DNA from: Clostridia bacterium
GTDB lineage: Bacteria > Bacillota > Clostridia > Oscillospirales > CAG-272
Assembly (NCBI GenBank): GCA_017453305.1
Contig: JAFTKJ010000013.1
Span: 1-64,000 of the forward strand
Length of the DNA: 64,000 nucleotides
Direction: 5' to 3'
Shown here: piece after piece, positions 23,778 to 32,486 of the stretch
Layout of the letters: every line of letters begins with the position of its first letter
Position numbering within the stretch: position 1 is the first letter of the stretch
Notes under the pieces: model-generated
Database searches by the model: none
Seen by the model: the letters and a program-made list of their open reading frames with translations, nothing else
What the model was told of the DNA's origin: nothing
Translations under genes and position numbers: made by a program

Positions 23778-25730
23778 TTATTGAAATACAACTCCGTCGT
23801 TCACAGCTTCGGTAAAGACCGGAGTCAATGCCGTGTGGAACATACGCTGGTCAAACCAACGCTCCACATCGATCTCCCACGCACCGCACTCCGCAGCAAA
23901 CTTCTTCCAAGCTTCCTTTGCGTCATTGTGCTTTCCGCTTGCTTTGAGAACGATGACCTTGCTAAGCCCCGTAAGGTACTTCAAATAGTAGCGAAGAAGC
24001 TTATAGGAAACAGTTTCCGCTCTCTTTTGGCAAACCTTATGTGCTTCAACAAATGCGGAAAATTCCTCAACGAGGGCAGGAAGCTTTGCAGCCGAAACGG
24101 CAACGTCAGGGTTAAAGTACCGTCCTCTTGCCGGATCTTTGGTTATGTTTCCGTACAGATATCCAAAGGGCACCAGCTCGCCCACGTGATTGAGGAAGGA
24201 CTCTACCTCTCTCCAATCCTTGCCAAAGGCATGGCTGAAATAGTCTTCCTTTAATGCGTCAAAGTCTACGTTGATATCAAACAGCGTGCTTGCATATACG
24301 TAAAAATTGAAGCCCGTCGGGAAGAAGGAGCGCTGAGAGCCATCCTGCGTGATACCGTCAAAGCCGTTGGCACGATAGCCGCGAACATCCTCGTGAACGA
24401 TACGTGCCGCACGAAGAGTGGCAAGATCCTGATACTGCGCACAAAGGAAGTGATATTCGGTCGCAAATGCGGGAATGTGACAGCACTCCATCCACTTTTT
24501 TGCATGCAACAGATATTCATCAACGCTCTTGGGAAGCGGAGATTTGTTGAGCTCATAAGGAGGAAGCTCAACGTTTGTGTTCAGCACGGGAGAAACAGAC
24601 TCCGTATAATCGCGCGTGATTGCGCCGACGTACAAGGAAAAACGGGAGGGATCGTTCAGTCTTGAAACGATCGGCGCCCATGTGGTATCGACATAGCAGC
24701 AAATAGCAATGCGAGTAGGAAGATTTCTCACTTTGAGTTCTGCATCAACGTCGTTCATGAAATCTACATACCAATCGCTCGGGGTTTTCTTGCGGCAGTT
24801 TTCGCATTCGCAATGGTTATGCTTACTGTCCGCCAACCAAACGTGAAGAAAATCGACGTTTGTAGAGCTCTCTGCGTAATCGGCAATCTTTTTCGTTACC
24901 CTTTCCCGTGCCGCCGGATTGGACATACAGAAATTGGTCATGAGCGCCGAGCCGCCCTTAAGCTTGCGCTCGCCGTTCATCATTGCCACGTATTCCTGAA
25001 GCTCGGGCGGAAAATCGTATTCGTTGGTTCCTGCCCATCCACCGGTCGTATCTCCGTCAAACGCCATTGCCGACCAGCCGTGTCCCATATCATGGAACTG
25101 CAATCCGCGCTTGGAGATCTCCGCCTCACATTGACGCTTCCACTGAAGCACTTGATCGGCGCTGACGGGCTCGATCTCGCGGGATTCGTTGCCTGCGCGA
25201 TTATAGTAGTTGTCGTAGTACACCTTGGGGTTGTCGAATTCCATCATAAAGATGTTCATACCGATCTTCGGTGTAAAATCGATCGCCTCCATCATGTTCG
25301 GCTGATACTCCGCGCCCTCGTTGCACTGACCGCGATAGCGGCAGTCCGCCATTTTATGATATTGGACTGCCTCGATCTCCTTGATCGGGATCCATTCGCC
25401 ATCGGTACCCGGGAAGAGCCAACGGCACCCGTTGAGGGTCAAATACTTATAAACCGCCAGAAGAACGCTTCGCGGGTTGTTTCCCGCAATGATACCGCCC
25501 GTCTCTGTCGTATCAACGTGCAAAATATCGTCAAGGCCCATCTCCTTGGCTTCGCTGACGTCCAAGCCAAAGTCCTGCATCAAACCCAAACGAAAACCGT
25601 CGGTTGCCGCAGGATCGTAAGCAATCTTGATCTCACCGCAACGCGGCATCATCATGCGAAGGTATTTTTTCAGTTCCTCCGCCGCAAAATCAATCACGTG
25701 ATTGGATGCTATCTTTTTGATAGAATACAT
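23778..25730 (-). CDS. DUF4838-type glycosidase-like protein
   Basis: 650 residues; the ATG at 25730 is chosen because GGGGGA precedes it and an upstream in-frame ATG at 25769 lies inside the GH78 remnant. Residues 1-110 form the small alpha/beta domain with A-A-E-E-L-K-K-Y-L and G-C-R-W-L-F-P-G typical of the group related to GH67 and GH163. The barrel shows H-V-W-L-A-D-S-K-H-N-H-C-E-C-E-N-C, a conserved Cys/His cluster, and V-D-F-M-N-D-V-D-A. Known relatives act on hexosamine or glucuronic linkages. It has no signal peptide. Confidence 0.75.
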   Translation of the reverse strand: MYSIKKIASNHVIDFAAEELKKYLRMMMPRCGEIKIAYDPAATDGFRLGLMQDFGLDVSEAKEMGLDDILHVDTTETGGIIAGNNPRSVLLAVYKYLTLNGCRWLFPGTDGEWIPIKEIEAVQYHKMADCRYRGQCNEGAEYQPNMMEAIDFTPKIGMNIFMMEFDNPKVYYDNYYNRAGNESREIEPVSADQVLQWKRQCEAEISKRGLQFHDMGHGWSAMAFDGDTTGGWAGTNEYDFPPELQEYVAMMNGERKLKGGSALMTNFCMSNPAARERVTKKIADYAESSTNVDFLHVWLADSKHNHCECENCRKKTPSDWYVDFMNDVDAELKVRNLPTRIAICCYVDTTWAPIVSRLNDPSRFSLYVGAITRDYTESVSPVLNTNVELPPYELNKSPLPKSVDEYLLHAKKWMECCHIPAFATEYHFLCAQYQDLATLRAARIVHEDVRGYRANGFDGITQDGSQRSFFPTGFNFYVYASTLFDINVDFDALKEDYFSHAFGKDWREVESFLNHVGELVPFGYLYGNITKDPARGRYFNPDVAVSAAKLPALVEEFSAFVEAHKVCQKRAETVSYKLLRYYLKYLTGLSKVIVLKASGKHNDAKEAWKKFAAECGAWEIDVERWFDQRMFHTALTPVFTEAVNDGVVFQ

Positions 25731-25732
25731 AA

Positions 25733-25879
25733 TTAATCCCCCATTAAAACGATTTGGACCCCGTCCCACTTTTCAAACAGCGCGGTCGCACCGTACTCGT
25801 ACCACGTCTTATACCCGGGCTCGCTTTGCGTGAGCATCCGATAGGCAAGATCGGGGGCAGAAATCCGATATATGCTCAT
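25733..25879 (-). pseudogene. Remnant of a second GH78 gene, now a 48-codon ORF
   Basis: The ORF runs from ATG at 25879 to TAA at 25733. Its middle reads Y-K-T-W-Y-E-Y-G-A-T-A-L-F-E-K-W-D-G-V and matches the C-terminal barrel motif of the complete GH78 enzyme (region 21856-21957), with about four in five bases the same. Before and after this core the similarity stops. It is a relic of a different GH78 copy, not a recent duplication, captured between the GH20 and DUF4838 genes with only one or two bases to spare on either side. It is unlikely to fold alone. Confidence 0.7.
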
Positions 25880-25880
25880 C

Positions 25881-27677
25881 TTACCTTTCTTCCGTTTGAT
25901 TGGTTGATACTTTCATCTCCAAAAGCTCCTGCCTTCTGTCAAGAAGCTGATTTAAAAAGTGTTCCTTTCCGTGAGAGTAATTTTCTCTCTCCCAAAGCAG
26001 ATCGTGCTCAGTACAGATCTCATCGATCATCGTTACAAGCTCGTCTATTTTTTCATTCTCGGCAGTTTGCGTCATTCGGATGATGCAAAGCTCCGCACTC
26101 AAAACGACCATGCGCCCGTTTACGAGTGCCTGCCGCTTCCAATTTTCATCAAACTCCACCTTCGCGATACCGTCAAGACATTTATTCATATAGTCGATCA
26201 CGTTTTCGAAATAGAAGGGCTCTCCGCACACCTTCAGATCAAAAAATCCGGGAACTGCGGTCACGTTTAACGGTTGGCGGATAATAAAGCCGCACATCGT
26301 GGAGCAATGGATGCGCTCGGGCTCCAAATGATAGTACTGCTGCATTTTGCAAAGCCATCTTGCGACGGGCGCACCAAAGACAAATTCATCAATGTATTTT
26401 TGCGCGTTGTGAATATTGTAGGGCTTGAGGCTTGCACCATATTGCTTTTCGCCAACGTGCCATGCGTACTGTGCGCCAAGCGCCATGGGAACAAGACTCC
26501 ATACGGGAAAATGCATGTGCCCTTCACCGCACCCCCAATCCGTTACCATATAGCCGATGGCACCGTGTGCCACACCAAGCTCGCCGCAAGTACGAAGATT
26601 AAAGCTTGCCACGTCGAATCTGCCTGTCATACTCAGCCACGTACAGTTTCCGGGGCAAATATAGTAAGGAACGTTTTTGGTTTCAAGCGCAGTGGCAAGC
26701 CGTTCCATCATCGCCGTTTTGGCGAGATCGTAGCCCCAACAAAGAGCGATTGCATCCTTGGGAAGACGCGTATATGCCTCCGGAGACTCATAGAGCATAT
26801 CCGCCCAGAACTGCACCCTTTTCCCGTGCTTTTCCCGAATGTGATCGGATAGCTTGATCAGCCAATCGACAAATACGTTGTCCTTCCCTTTTTCGCGGCA
26901 AACCTCTTCCAGATTGTACAGCCCAAGTCCGCCTGCCTCATCAAGACCGACATTCACAAAATCCGACGTAAAATGCGGAAGAATGCTATCATAGAGCTTG
27001 TCGGCAAACTCCATGGTTTCATCCAAAAGCGGGTTTACCGTGGCGGTATTTACAACACCGCCGCTGACGTCCAGATGCTTGAATTCCTCTTCTGCCAACC
27101 ACGTCCCCATATGACCGAGACAGTTTTGATTGGGAACAAGATCGATGAACCTATCCGCGCAATAACGGTCGAGGTATTCAATGTCCTCGGGAGTGAGGCA
27201 ATCAAAATCCTCGGTGTATTTCGGAAAATGCTTCAGCTTCATCACAAAGCTTTCCATGTAAAGCTGAAACTCATTGTACTTCAGCTCTGCCAACTGGTCG
27301 ATCAGTCTCGTAATCGTCGAAACCTTGGGCATACGGCAGCGGCTGATGTCCAGCATATAGCTTCTTTTCTGAAAATCCGGATCATCGTGAATTTCGCAAT
27401 ACGGAAGGCTTGCCCCATGTACCTTGAGCAGCTGCCTCAAAGAGGAAAGAGCTCTGAAAACACCGCAATCTCCCAAAGCGATGATCCGAATGCCGTCCTC
27501 ATTGATTGCAATTTCATATTCATCCACAGAAAAATCCGCATTTTGAACAATCGTTACGTCTTCATTTCCTGCTTTATATTTTTCATACAGCTCCATCAGA
27601 TCCACGGTGTCAAAATACGCGCAAAGCTTATACACACCGTCCAGATAAACCTCTTTTTTGGGTGTTGGAAAAATCAT
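25881..27677 (-). CDS. GH20-family beta-N-acetylhexosaminidase-like enzyme
   Basis: 598 residues, ATG at 27677 with AGGAG upstream. The N-terminal domain (F-R-A-L-S-S-L-R-Q-L-L) is the GH20b-type lead-in. The barrel starts at K-R-S-Y-M-L-D-I-S-R-C-R-M-P. Near residue 245 is F-V-N-V-G-L-D-E-A-G-G, the Asp-Glu pair that in GH20 enzymes supports substrate-assisted catalysis through the N-acetyl group. Other barrel segments such as V-Q-F-W-A-D-M-L-Y and L-C-W-G-Y agree. There is no signal peptide. It would release N-acetylhexosamine for the kinase/NagA/NagB steps encoded nearby. Confidence 0.85.
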   Translation of the reverse strand: MIFPTPKKEVYLDGVYKLCAYFDTVDLMELYEKYKAGNEDVTIVQNADFSVDEYEIAINEDGIRIIALGDCGVFRALSSLRQLLKVHGASLPYCEIHDDPDFQKRSYMLDISRCRMPKVSTITRLIDQLAELKYNEFQLYMESFVMKLKHFPKYTEDFDCLTPEDIEYLDRYCADRFIDLVPNQNCLGHMGTWLAEEEFKHLDVSGGVVNTATVNPLLDETMEFADKLYDSILPHFTSDFVNVGLDEAGGLGLYNLEEVCREKGKDNVFVDWLIKLSDHIREKHGKRVQFWADMLYESPEAYTRLPKDAIALCWGYDLAKTAMMERLATALETKNVPYYICPGNCTWLSMTGRFDVASFNLRTCGELGVAHGAIGYMVTDWGCGEGHMHFPVWSLVPMALGAQYAWHVGEKQYGASLKPYNIHNAQKYIDEFVFGAPVARWLCKMQQYYHLEPERIHCSTMCGFIIRQPLNVTAVPGFFDLKVCGEPFYFENVIDYMNKCLDGIAKVEFDENWKRQALVNGRMVVLSAELCIIRMTQTAENEKIDELVTMIDEICTEHDLLWERENYSHGKEHFLNQLLDRRQELLEMKVSTNQTEER

Positions 27678-27709
27678 AGCTATATCTCCTTTTTTACGTA
27701 TCTTCAAAT

Positions 27710-28531
27710 TTATAATACCATTTTCTTGATGCTTTGCAAAGTCTGAGCGATCTGAATTTCAGAAGCCGCATCCGAAATTTCGCGTTCAATGATATATGGA
27801 CCTTCAAATCCGTTCTTTTTCAAAATAGAAAACACGCGTGGAAAGTCGACAAAGCCCTCCATAAATTCAGTTTCTTTGCCAAGCTCCCCCGGCGTCACGG
27901 GCGGTAGTCCGTCCTTAACGTGCACGCTTTTGATATAGGAGTCGAGCGTGTACGCCGCATCCACGGGATTTCCAAGTCCGTACATGATAAGATTTGCGGT
28001 ATCGAGATTGGAAAACACGTTACCCGTACCAACGTCCTCAATCAGTCGTTTGAGAACGATCGGACTCTCCCCTCCCGATTCCAAGAGCAGGTTGAGCCCC
28101 AGGGCTTTTACGTACGTTGCAAGATCTTGCAACAGGGCAACCATTATGCGATACTCCTCCGAGAAGGGATTGTTGGCAACAAATCCTGCGTGGATTAACA
28201 TATTTTCGGTGCCGATCCACTTGCAAAAATGCGCCGCCTGCTTCAGATATTCGATCCGCTCCTTGCCGTATTTTGCGCTGTTAATGCCGGCATCCTCAAA
28301 ATCGGAAGAAAAATTCCACTTGGTATAGCTGTCCCGAAAGCCTGCAAACAGCGCGGAGATTTCAATGCCGTGCTTTTCGGCTGCGGCTTTGATCACTTGG
28401 GAATCTTCCTCTGTGTATTGCTCCGGCTTATAGACGAGATGACAGCAGGAAAAGGAATTGACCTTCAGATTTTCAAAATCACGATCGGCATCTTCGATTT
28501 TTTTGAGTCTTAAAAAAGTTCCGAATTTCAT
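27710..28531 (-). CDS. Sugar-phosphate isomerase/epimerase (xylose-isomerase-like TIM barrel)
   Basis: 273 residues, ATG at 28531 with AGGTGA upstream. The AP-endonuclease-2-type barrel is seen in E-I-S-A-L-F-A-G-F, the metal-binding segments L-L-L-E-S-G-G-E, V-F-S-N-L-D-T-A-N-L, S-V-H-V-K-D-G and P-Y-I-I-E-R-E-I. Related enzymes include IolE, IolH and 3-keto-sugar epimerases. Two Gfo/Idh oxidoreductases lie directly upstream, a common pairing for oxidation and rearrangement of a sugar ring position. Confidence 0.85.
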   Translation of the reverse strand: MKFGTFLRLKKIEDADRDFENLKVNSFSCCHLVYKPEQYTEEDSQVIKAAAEKHGIEISALFAGFRDSYTKWNFSSDFEDAGINSAKYGKERIEYLKQAAHFCKWIGTENMLIHAGFVANNPFSEEYRIMVALLQDLATYVKALGLNLLLESGGESPIVLKRLIEDVGTGNVFSNLDTANLIMYGLGNPVDAAYTLDSYIKSVHVKDGLPPVTPGELGKETEFMEGFVDFPRVFSILKKNGFEGPYIIEREISDAASEIQIAQTLQSIKKMVL

Positions 28532-28544
28532 ATTCTATCACCTA

Positions 28545-29603
28545 TCAAAGCTTTACGGTTTGATTTGTTTTTGCCGATTCAAACGCCGCCATCAGCACTT
28601 TCATATTATTTCTGATCTGCGCATGCGTCACGATCTGCGTTTCCTTGCCCTCGATTGTGGCAAGCACGTTTTCATAAAAGGTCTCCCATCTCGGTTCTTC
28701 CTCCAGCGTTGGCAAGGGGAGCTCCTCAAGGTCCTGTGTCGCTCTCGGCCAAAGGCTTGTTGACATTCCGTTGGGCGTATAGATACACCCCTCGTGCCAG
28801 CTGATGTTCTGATTTTTGGCACGGATGATCTTTCCTTCCTTGCCAAACCATTTATCAATAATAGCGGTTCCGTCGCTTCCCTCCAGATGCCAGCGCGCTT
28901 CGGGCACGTAGCACCACAGATCTGCAACAAAATGGGCAGTCATTCCGCTTTCAAACCCGATCGTCACACGGCAAACGTCATCAACCGTCGTCATGCGAAC
29001 CTTTTGCAGCTGCGCATAAACGCTGACGGGACGGTCGCCTTCATAAAGATACAAAATCTGATCGATCATGTGGATTCCCCAGTCGTAAAGGAGTCCACCG
29101 CCCGCCTCGTAAAGGCTCTTCCAACCGGCATTTGCAAAGCCGCGGTTTCCGTATAGGCGCGAGTGAAGATAAAACTGTTTTCCCAGCACCTCGGAATGAA
29201 CCAGCTTTTTGATCAAGGCATAGTCCACGTCAAAACGACGGTTGTGATGCACGGTATAAAGCTTTCCCGTTCTTTCTGATGTGGCGATGATCTCCTCAAG
29301 CTCCTCGCAATTGAGGCAAGGCGGCTTTTCACTGATCACGTTTTTGCCGTGCTCCATTGCCGAGATGCAATGATTTTTGTGATAGCTGTTCGGTGTTGCG
29401 ACGAGGACAAGATCCACGTCACTCGCAAAGAACTCCTCCTCGGTATCGCATACACAAAAGCCGTTTTCACGTGCCAGATCTCTTCTTTTTTCGTCAATGT
29501 CGTAAACCAAAGCAACGTCAAGCTCCGCAATCCTGTCGCGCACGTTTTCACAATGCCAAGAGCCCATGTTGCCGTAGCCGATCACACCCAATCTGTGCTT
29601 CAT
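28545..29603 (-). CDS. Gfo/Idh/MocA-family oxidoreductase
   Basis: 352 residues; its ATG overlaps the stop of the gene before it (ATGA), so the two are probably coupled. The NAD(P)-binding motif is L-G-V-I-G-Y-G-N-M-G-S-W. The segment V-I-S-E-K-P-P-C holds the family Lys, and Y-D-W-G-I-H-M-I-D the family His/Asp pair. It oxidises or reduces a hydroxyl of a sugar, inositol or sugar acid. Together with the partner at 29600-30685 it may form a transient keto-sugar cycle. Confidence 0.9.
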   Translation of the reverse strand: MKHRLGVIGYGNMGSWHCENVRDRIAELDVALVYDIDEKRRDLARENGFCVCDTEEEFFASDVDLVLVATPNSYHKNHCISAMEHGKNVISEKPPCLNCEELEEIIATSERTGKLYTVHHNRRFDVDYALIKKLVHSEVLGKQFYLHSRLYGNRGFANAGWKSLYEAGGGLLYDWGIHMIDQILYLYEGDRPVSVYAQLQKVRMTTVDDVCRVTIGFESGMTAHFVADLWCYVPEARWHLEGSDGTAIIDKWFGKEGKIIRAKNQNISWHEGCIYTPNGMSTSLWPRATQDLEELPLPTLEEEPRWETFYENVLATIEGKETQIVTHAQIRNNMKVLMAAFESAKTNQTVKL

Positions 29604-30685
29604 TTCAATTTTCTCCTGATCTCATCAACGGTAACGTAACGCTTTTCCTGATCTGCAAGAATGACCGCATCGATGACAAGCTGTGCCTCAAGTCCATCAT
29701 CGATGGTCGAGGTAAAGTTGTCCGTTTTTCCGTTTGCCATATCGATAAAGGATTGAGATTGATAGATCTCACCGGGTGTTCCGTATTTTTCGGGAGTTGC
29801 CACTCTCACCTTACCCTTTGCGATCGTTTCCTTATCGCCATAGCAGATCTCAAGTCCCTCACCCACGTAGTTGCAGAAGCGGATATACCCCTTCTCTCCA
29901 TAAATAATAAACTCTACGAGCTGGTCCTCGGTCTTTGCGCAACGGGAAAGCTCAATGTTGGCAGTTGCACCGCTGGAAAGATCGGCTAAGATATTGGCAT
30001 AGTCGTCGGTGGTGACGGGCGCCCATTCATCCGAATCAAGCTTTTGACGCTCCTTGATAAAGGTTCCTCTGTTTGCACTGAGTCCAACGATACGCTCGTT
30101 CATCCAACCGAGAAAGTCGATCATGTGAGAGCCAAGGTCGCAAAGCACGCCCGTGCCCGCGTATTTTTCATCAAAGCGCCACTCCAGGCGTCTGCCCTCC
30201 CAAAGTCCGCTTTCCTTGATGCACTTGATGTAGCAGTGATACACCTTTCCCACAGCTCCGGAATCGATCACGTCCTTCAAAAAACGAGTGGTGGGCATGT
30301 GACGCCAGGTAAAGCAAATAAATACGGGAAGCCCCTTTTCTTCTGCGAGCGCCCGTACCTCCTCGACCTCGCGGCTGTTAACACCCGCAGGCTTTTCCAT
30401 ACTGACCGCAAGGCCTGCATTGAGCGCATATTTTGCTTGCTCGCAATGCAGGCTGTTGGGCGTACAGATATCTACCATATCGCAAAGTCCGCTGTCGATC
30501 AGCGCTTTGTAATCTTCAAACAGACATTCGTCCGAGAGTCCAAAATCCTGTTGCGCCTTTTTTCTTGCCGATTCTTTAATATCGCAAACCGCAACGATCT
30601 CCGCATCCTTGGAAAGTGCATAAGAGGAGCGGTGATTTGCTCCCGCTACCCATCCGTAACCGATGATTCCAATTTTTCTTTTCAT
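29600..30685 (-). CDS. Gfo/Idh/MocA-family oxidoreductase
   Basis: 361 residues; the ATG at 30685 starts with the coenzyme-binding motif I-G-I-I-G-Y-G-W-V-A-G. The family signature V-S-M-E-K-P-A-G-V and the later C-D-L-G-S-H-M-I-D-F complete the active site. It overlaps the next Gfo/Idh gene by four bases. The substrate is unknown. Confidence 0.9.
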   Translation of the reverse strand: MKRKIGIIGYGWVAGANHRSSYALSKDAEIVAVCDIKESARKKAQQDFGLSDECLFEDYKALIDSGLCDMVDICTPNSLHCEQAKYALNAGLAVSMEKPAGVNSREVEEVRALAEEKGLPVFICFTWRHMPTTRFLKDVIDSGAVGKVYHCYIKCIKESGLWEGRRLEWRFDEKYAGTGVLCDLGSHMIDFLGWMNERIVGLSANRGTFIKERQKLDSDEWAPVTTDDYANILADLSSGATANIELSRCAKTEDQLVEFIIYGEKGYIRFCNYVGEGLEICYGDKETIAKGKVRVATPEKYGTPGEIYQSQSFIDMANGKTDNFTSTIDDGLEAQLVIDAVILADQEKRYVTVDEIRRKLK

Positions 30686-30723
30686 GCTCAAATCCTCACT
30701 TTCTGATAGAAGAATAATCAATT

Positions 30724-31524
30724 TTATGAAAACAAGCCTTGTGCGACCGATTCATACGCACAGATAACGGTATTTCCGTGTCCCTGAAGAAGCGTTGCGG
30801 GAATCTTCGGTGTTGGTTCATCGTTCAACACGTGCTTTACAATTCCGTGCTGCCAATCGCGATTTAAGGCGATGTATATTTTTTTCGCGTTCAGGATCTG
30901 CTTCATTCCAACCGTGATACACCATTTTGGCATACCGCGAAGGTCACCGCGCTGATAGCCGTAAGCATTGATCGTTTGCGTTTCACGGGAGATCGGCAAC
31001 ACTCTGGTTCCAAGAACGGCATATTCCTCTGCCGTAATAGGATCCCCCTCCTCTGCCGGCTCGTTAAAGGCAATATGACCGTTGATGCCCAAGCCGCCAA
31101 GACAAAGATCTACACCGCCGAGGCGTTCAATCAAAGCGTCATATTCTGCCTCATGACCGGGCTCCGGGAATTGGCGTTGCTCGCGCGGCATTAAAAGGTC
31201 TTTGTCGACGCGAGAATAGAACTCGTCCTCCATACGCTTATGAAAGCTCATTTTATCACCCGGATCAATGCACGTATCGGGTGTGATCAGATACTCGTCC
31301 ATATTGAAAAACCAAACGTCCTTGAGAGAAACGCGAAGCTGATTGACCATTCTCGCAAGGATCGGATACTGATTGGTAGGACCGACGGGAACGATCATGA
31401 CGGTCCTCTTTCCAGCCGCGTTGTTTTTCATAATTTCTTCAAGCATCACAAGTGCCATATCAAAGTACACGTCCCATTCGGTGGGAACGGTTTGAAAGGT
31501 AATTCCATTTACATTCTTTGTCAT
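30724..31524 (-). CDS. nagB: Glucosamine-6-phosphate deaminase
   Basis: 266 residues, the standard NagB length; ATG at 31524 with GGAGG upstream. The motifs are canonical: F-N-M-D-E-Y (catalytic Asp), and L-G-G-L-G-I-N-G-H-I-A-F-N-E-P (His and Glu of the ring-opening and proton relay). It converts glucosamine-6-phosphate to fructose-6-phosphate and ammonia. The matching deacetylase gene is at 32487-33656. Confidence 0.9.
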   Translation of the reverse strand: MTKNVNGITFQTVPTEWDVYFDMALVMLEEIMKNNAAGKRTVMIVPVGPTNQYPILARMVNQLRVSLKDVWFFNMDEYLITPDTCIDPGDKMSFHKRMEDEFYSRVDKDLLMPREQRQFPEPGHEAEYDALIERLGGVDLCLGGLGINGHIAFNEPAEEGDPITAEEYAVLGTRVLPISRETQTINAYGYQRGDLRGMPKWCITVGMKQILNAKKIYIALNRDWQHGIVKHVLNDEPTPKIPATLLQGHGNTVICAYESVAQGLFS

Positions 31525-31539
31525 TGTTTCAACCCCTCC

Positions 31540-31556
31540 GTCGCACGAGGTGCGAC
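31540..31556. promoter_or_regulatory. GTCGCAC/GTGCGAC inverted repeat before nagB
   Basis: Perfect seven-base arms with a three-base spacer, ending right against the nagB ribosome binding site. A related but shorter repeat precedes the NagB-like gene at 8361-8376. It could be an RNA hairpin affecting nagB translation or an operator half-site pair. Confidence 0.4.
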
Positions 31557-31592
31557 ATTTATTTTTGAAATCATTTTCATTTCCTTGAAAAC

Positions 31593-32438
31593 TCACAAGA
31601 AGATCCAAGTATTCTGCTTCTTTTCCGCCTCGTTCAAAAGAATCTCACGCAGCTGCATAACCTTTAAGGTTTCTTCTGCAGAAAAATCTACATCACCGTT
31701 CTCATAAAAGCAGAGGATCTTGTGTATCAACATTTTGAAGAAATCGGAGGATGCGTTCCTTGAAACGGAGGATCCGTCCGCGAGCTCACCGCAAAACGAG
31801 AACGGAAGTGCAGGCGCATAAATTGCGGTTGCTGCTCTACCGTCTTTGTACAAAACACGGTAGATGCGCTGATCCCCTTGGGCTGTTGCGCTAACGGCAC
31901 TTACGTCGCATCCCATGGTTTTTACGATCATTTCCAGCTGATGAACGACGTATTCCTCGGCAGAGCGACCGCCGCCCGTGGTGATCAGGGAACGTGCTCC
32001 TTCAACATCCTTCAATTCATCCGCATAACGCAAGGCAGACGTGCTGAACACAGGTGTACCGTACTTGGCGGCAATGGAAAAGATTTCTTTTGCCTGCGCA
32101 AGATCCGGTGCAAAGGTCTTATCAATGTAAGTAGGCTTTTTGTAGGAAAGCGCGATTTTTGCATACGGAAGATGCTTTTCGGGAGTGGAAGGTGCAAGAA
32201 TCAACAAAACGTCACTCTTTTCACAGCATTCCTCAATCGTGGAACACATCGTTACTCCGTTTTCACGGCACCAATCCGTATTGCTTTTTCCGTCGCGTAA
32301 GGAAATTTCCTCCTCGCCCCAGGCGTATGCCACCTCATATTCCAAATGATTCTTCTCACAGCATTCCCGAATCCATTGGGGATAATTGTTTGCATGCCAT
32401 TCGCTCAGATAAAAATCAATAAATCCAATCTTTTTCAT
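31593..32438 (-). CDS. Short Gfo/Idh-like oxidoreductase
   Basis: 281 residues, ATG at 32438. The N-terminal Rossmann part has I-G-F-I-D-F-Y-L-S-E-W-H in place of the usual G-x-G-x-x-G, and later D-V-L-L-I-L-A-P-S-T-P and Y-I-D-K-T-F-A-P. The latter is the counterpart of the E-K-P motif. The C-terminal domain is shorter than in the other three family members of this operon. With the glycine-rich loop missing, cofactor binding may be weak or different, so it may have a non-oxidoreductase role. Confidence 0.65.
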   Translation of the reverse strand: MKKIGFIDFYLSEWHANNYPQWIRECCEKNHLEYEVAYAWGEEEISLRDGKSNTDWCRENGVTMCSTIEECCEKSDVLLILAPSTPEKHLPYAKIALSYKKPTYIDKTFAPDLAQAKEIFSIAAKYGTPVFSTSALRYADELKDVEGARSLITTGGGRSAEEYVVHQLEMIVKTMGCDVSAVSATAQGDQRIYRVLYKDGRAATAIYAPALPFSFCGELADGSSVSRNASSDFFKMLIHKILCFYENGDVDFSAEETLKVMQLREILLNEAEKKQNTWIFL

Positions 32439-32486
32439 ACAGCTTCTCCTCTTCATATGTATCGTATTTGTATATATCTTACCGTT

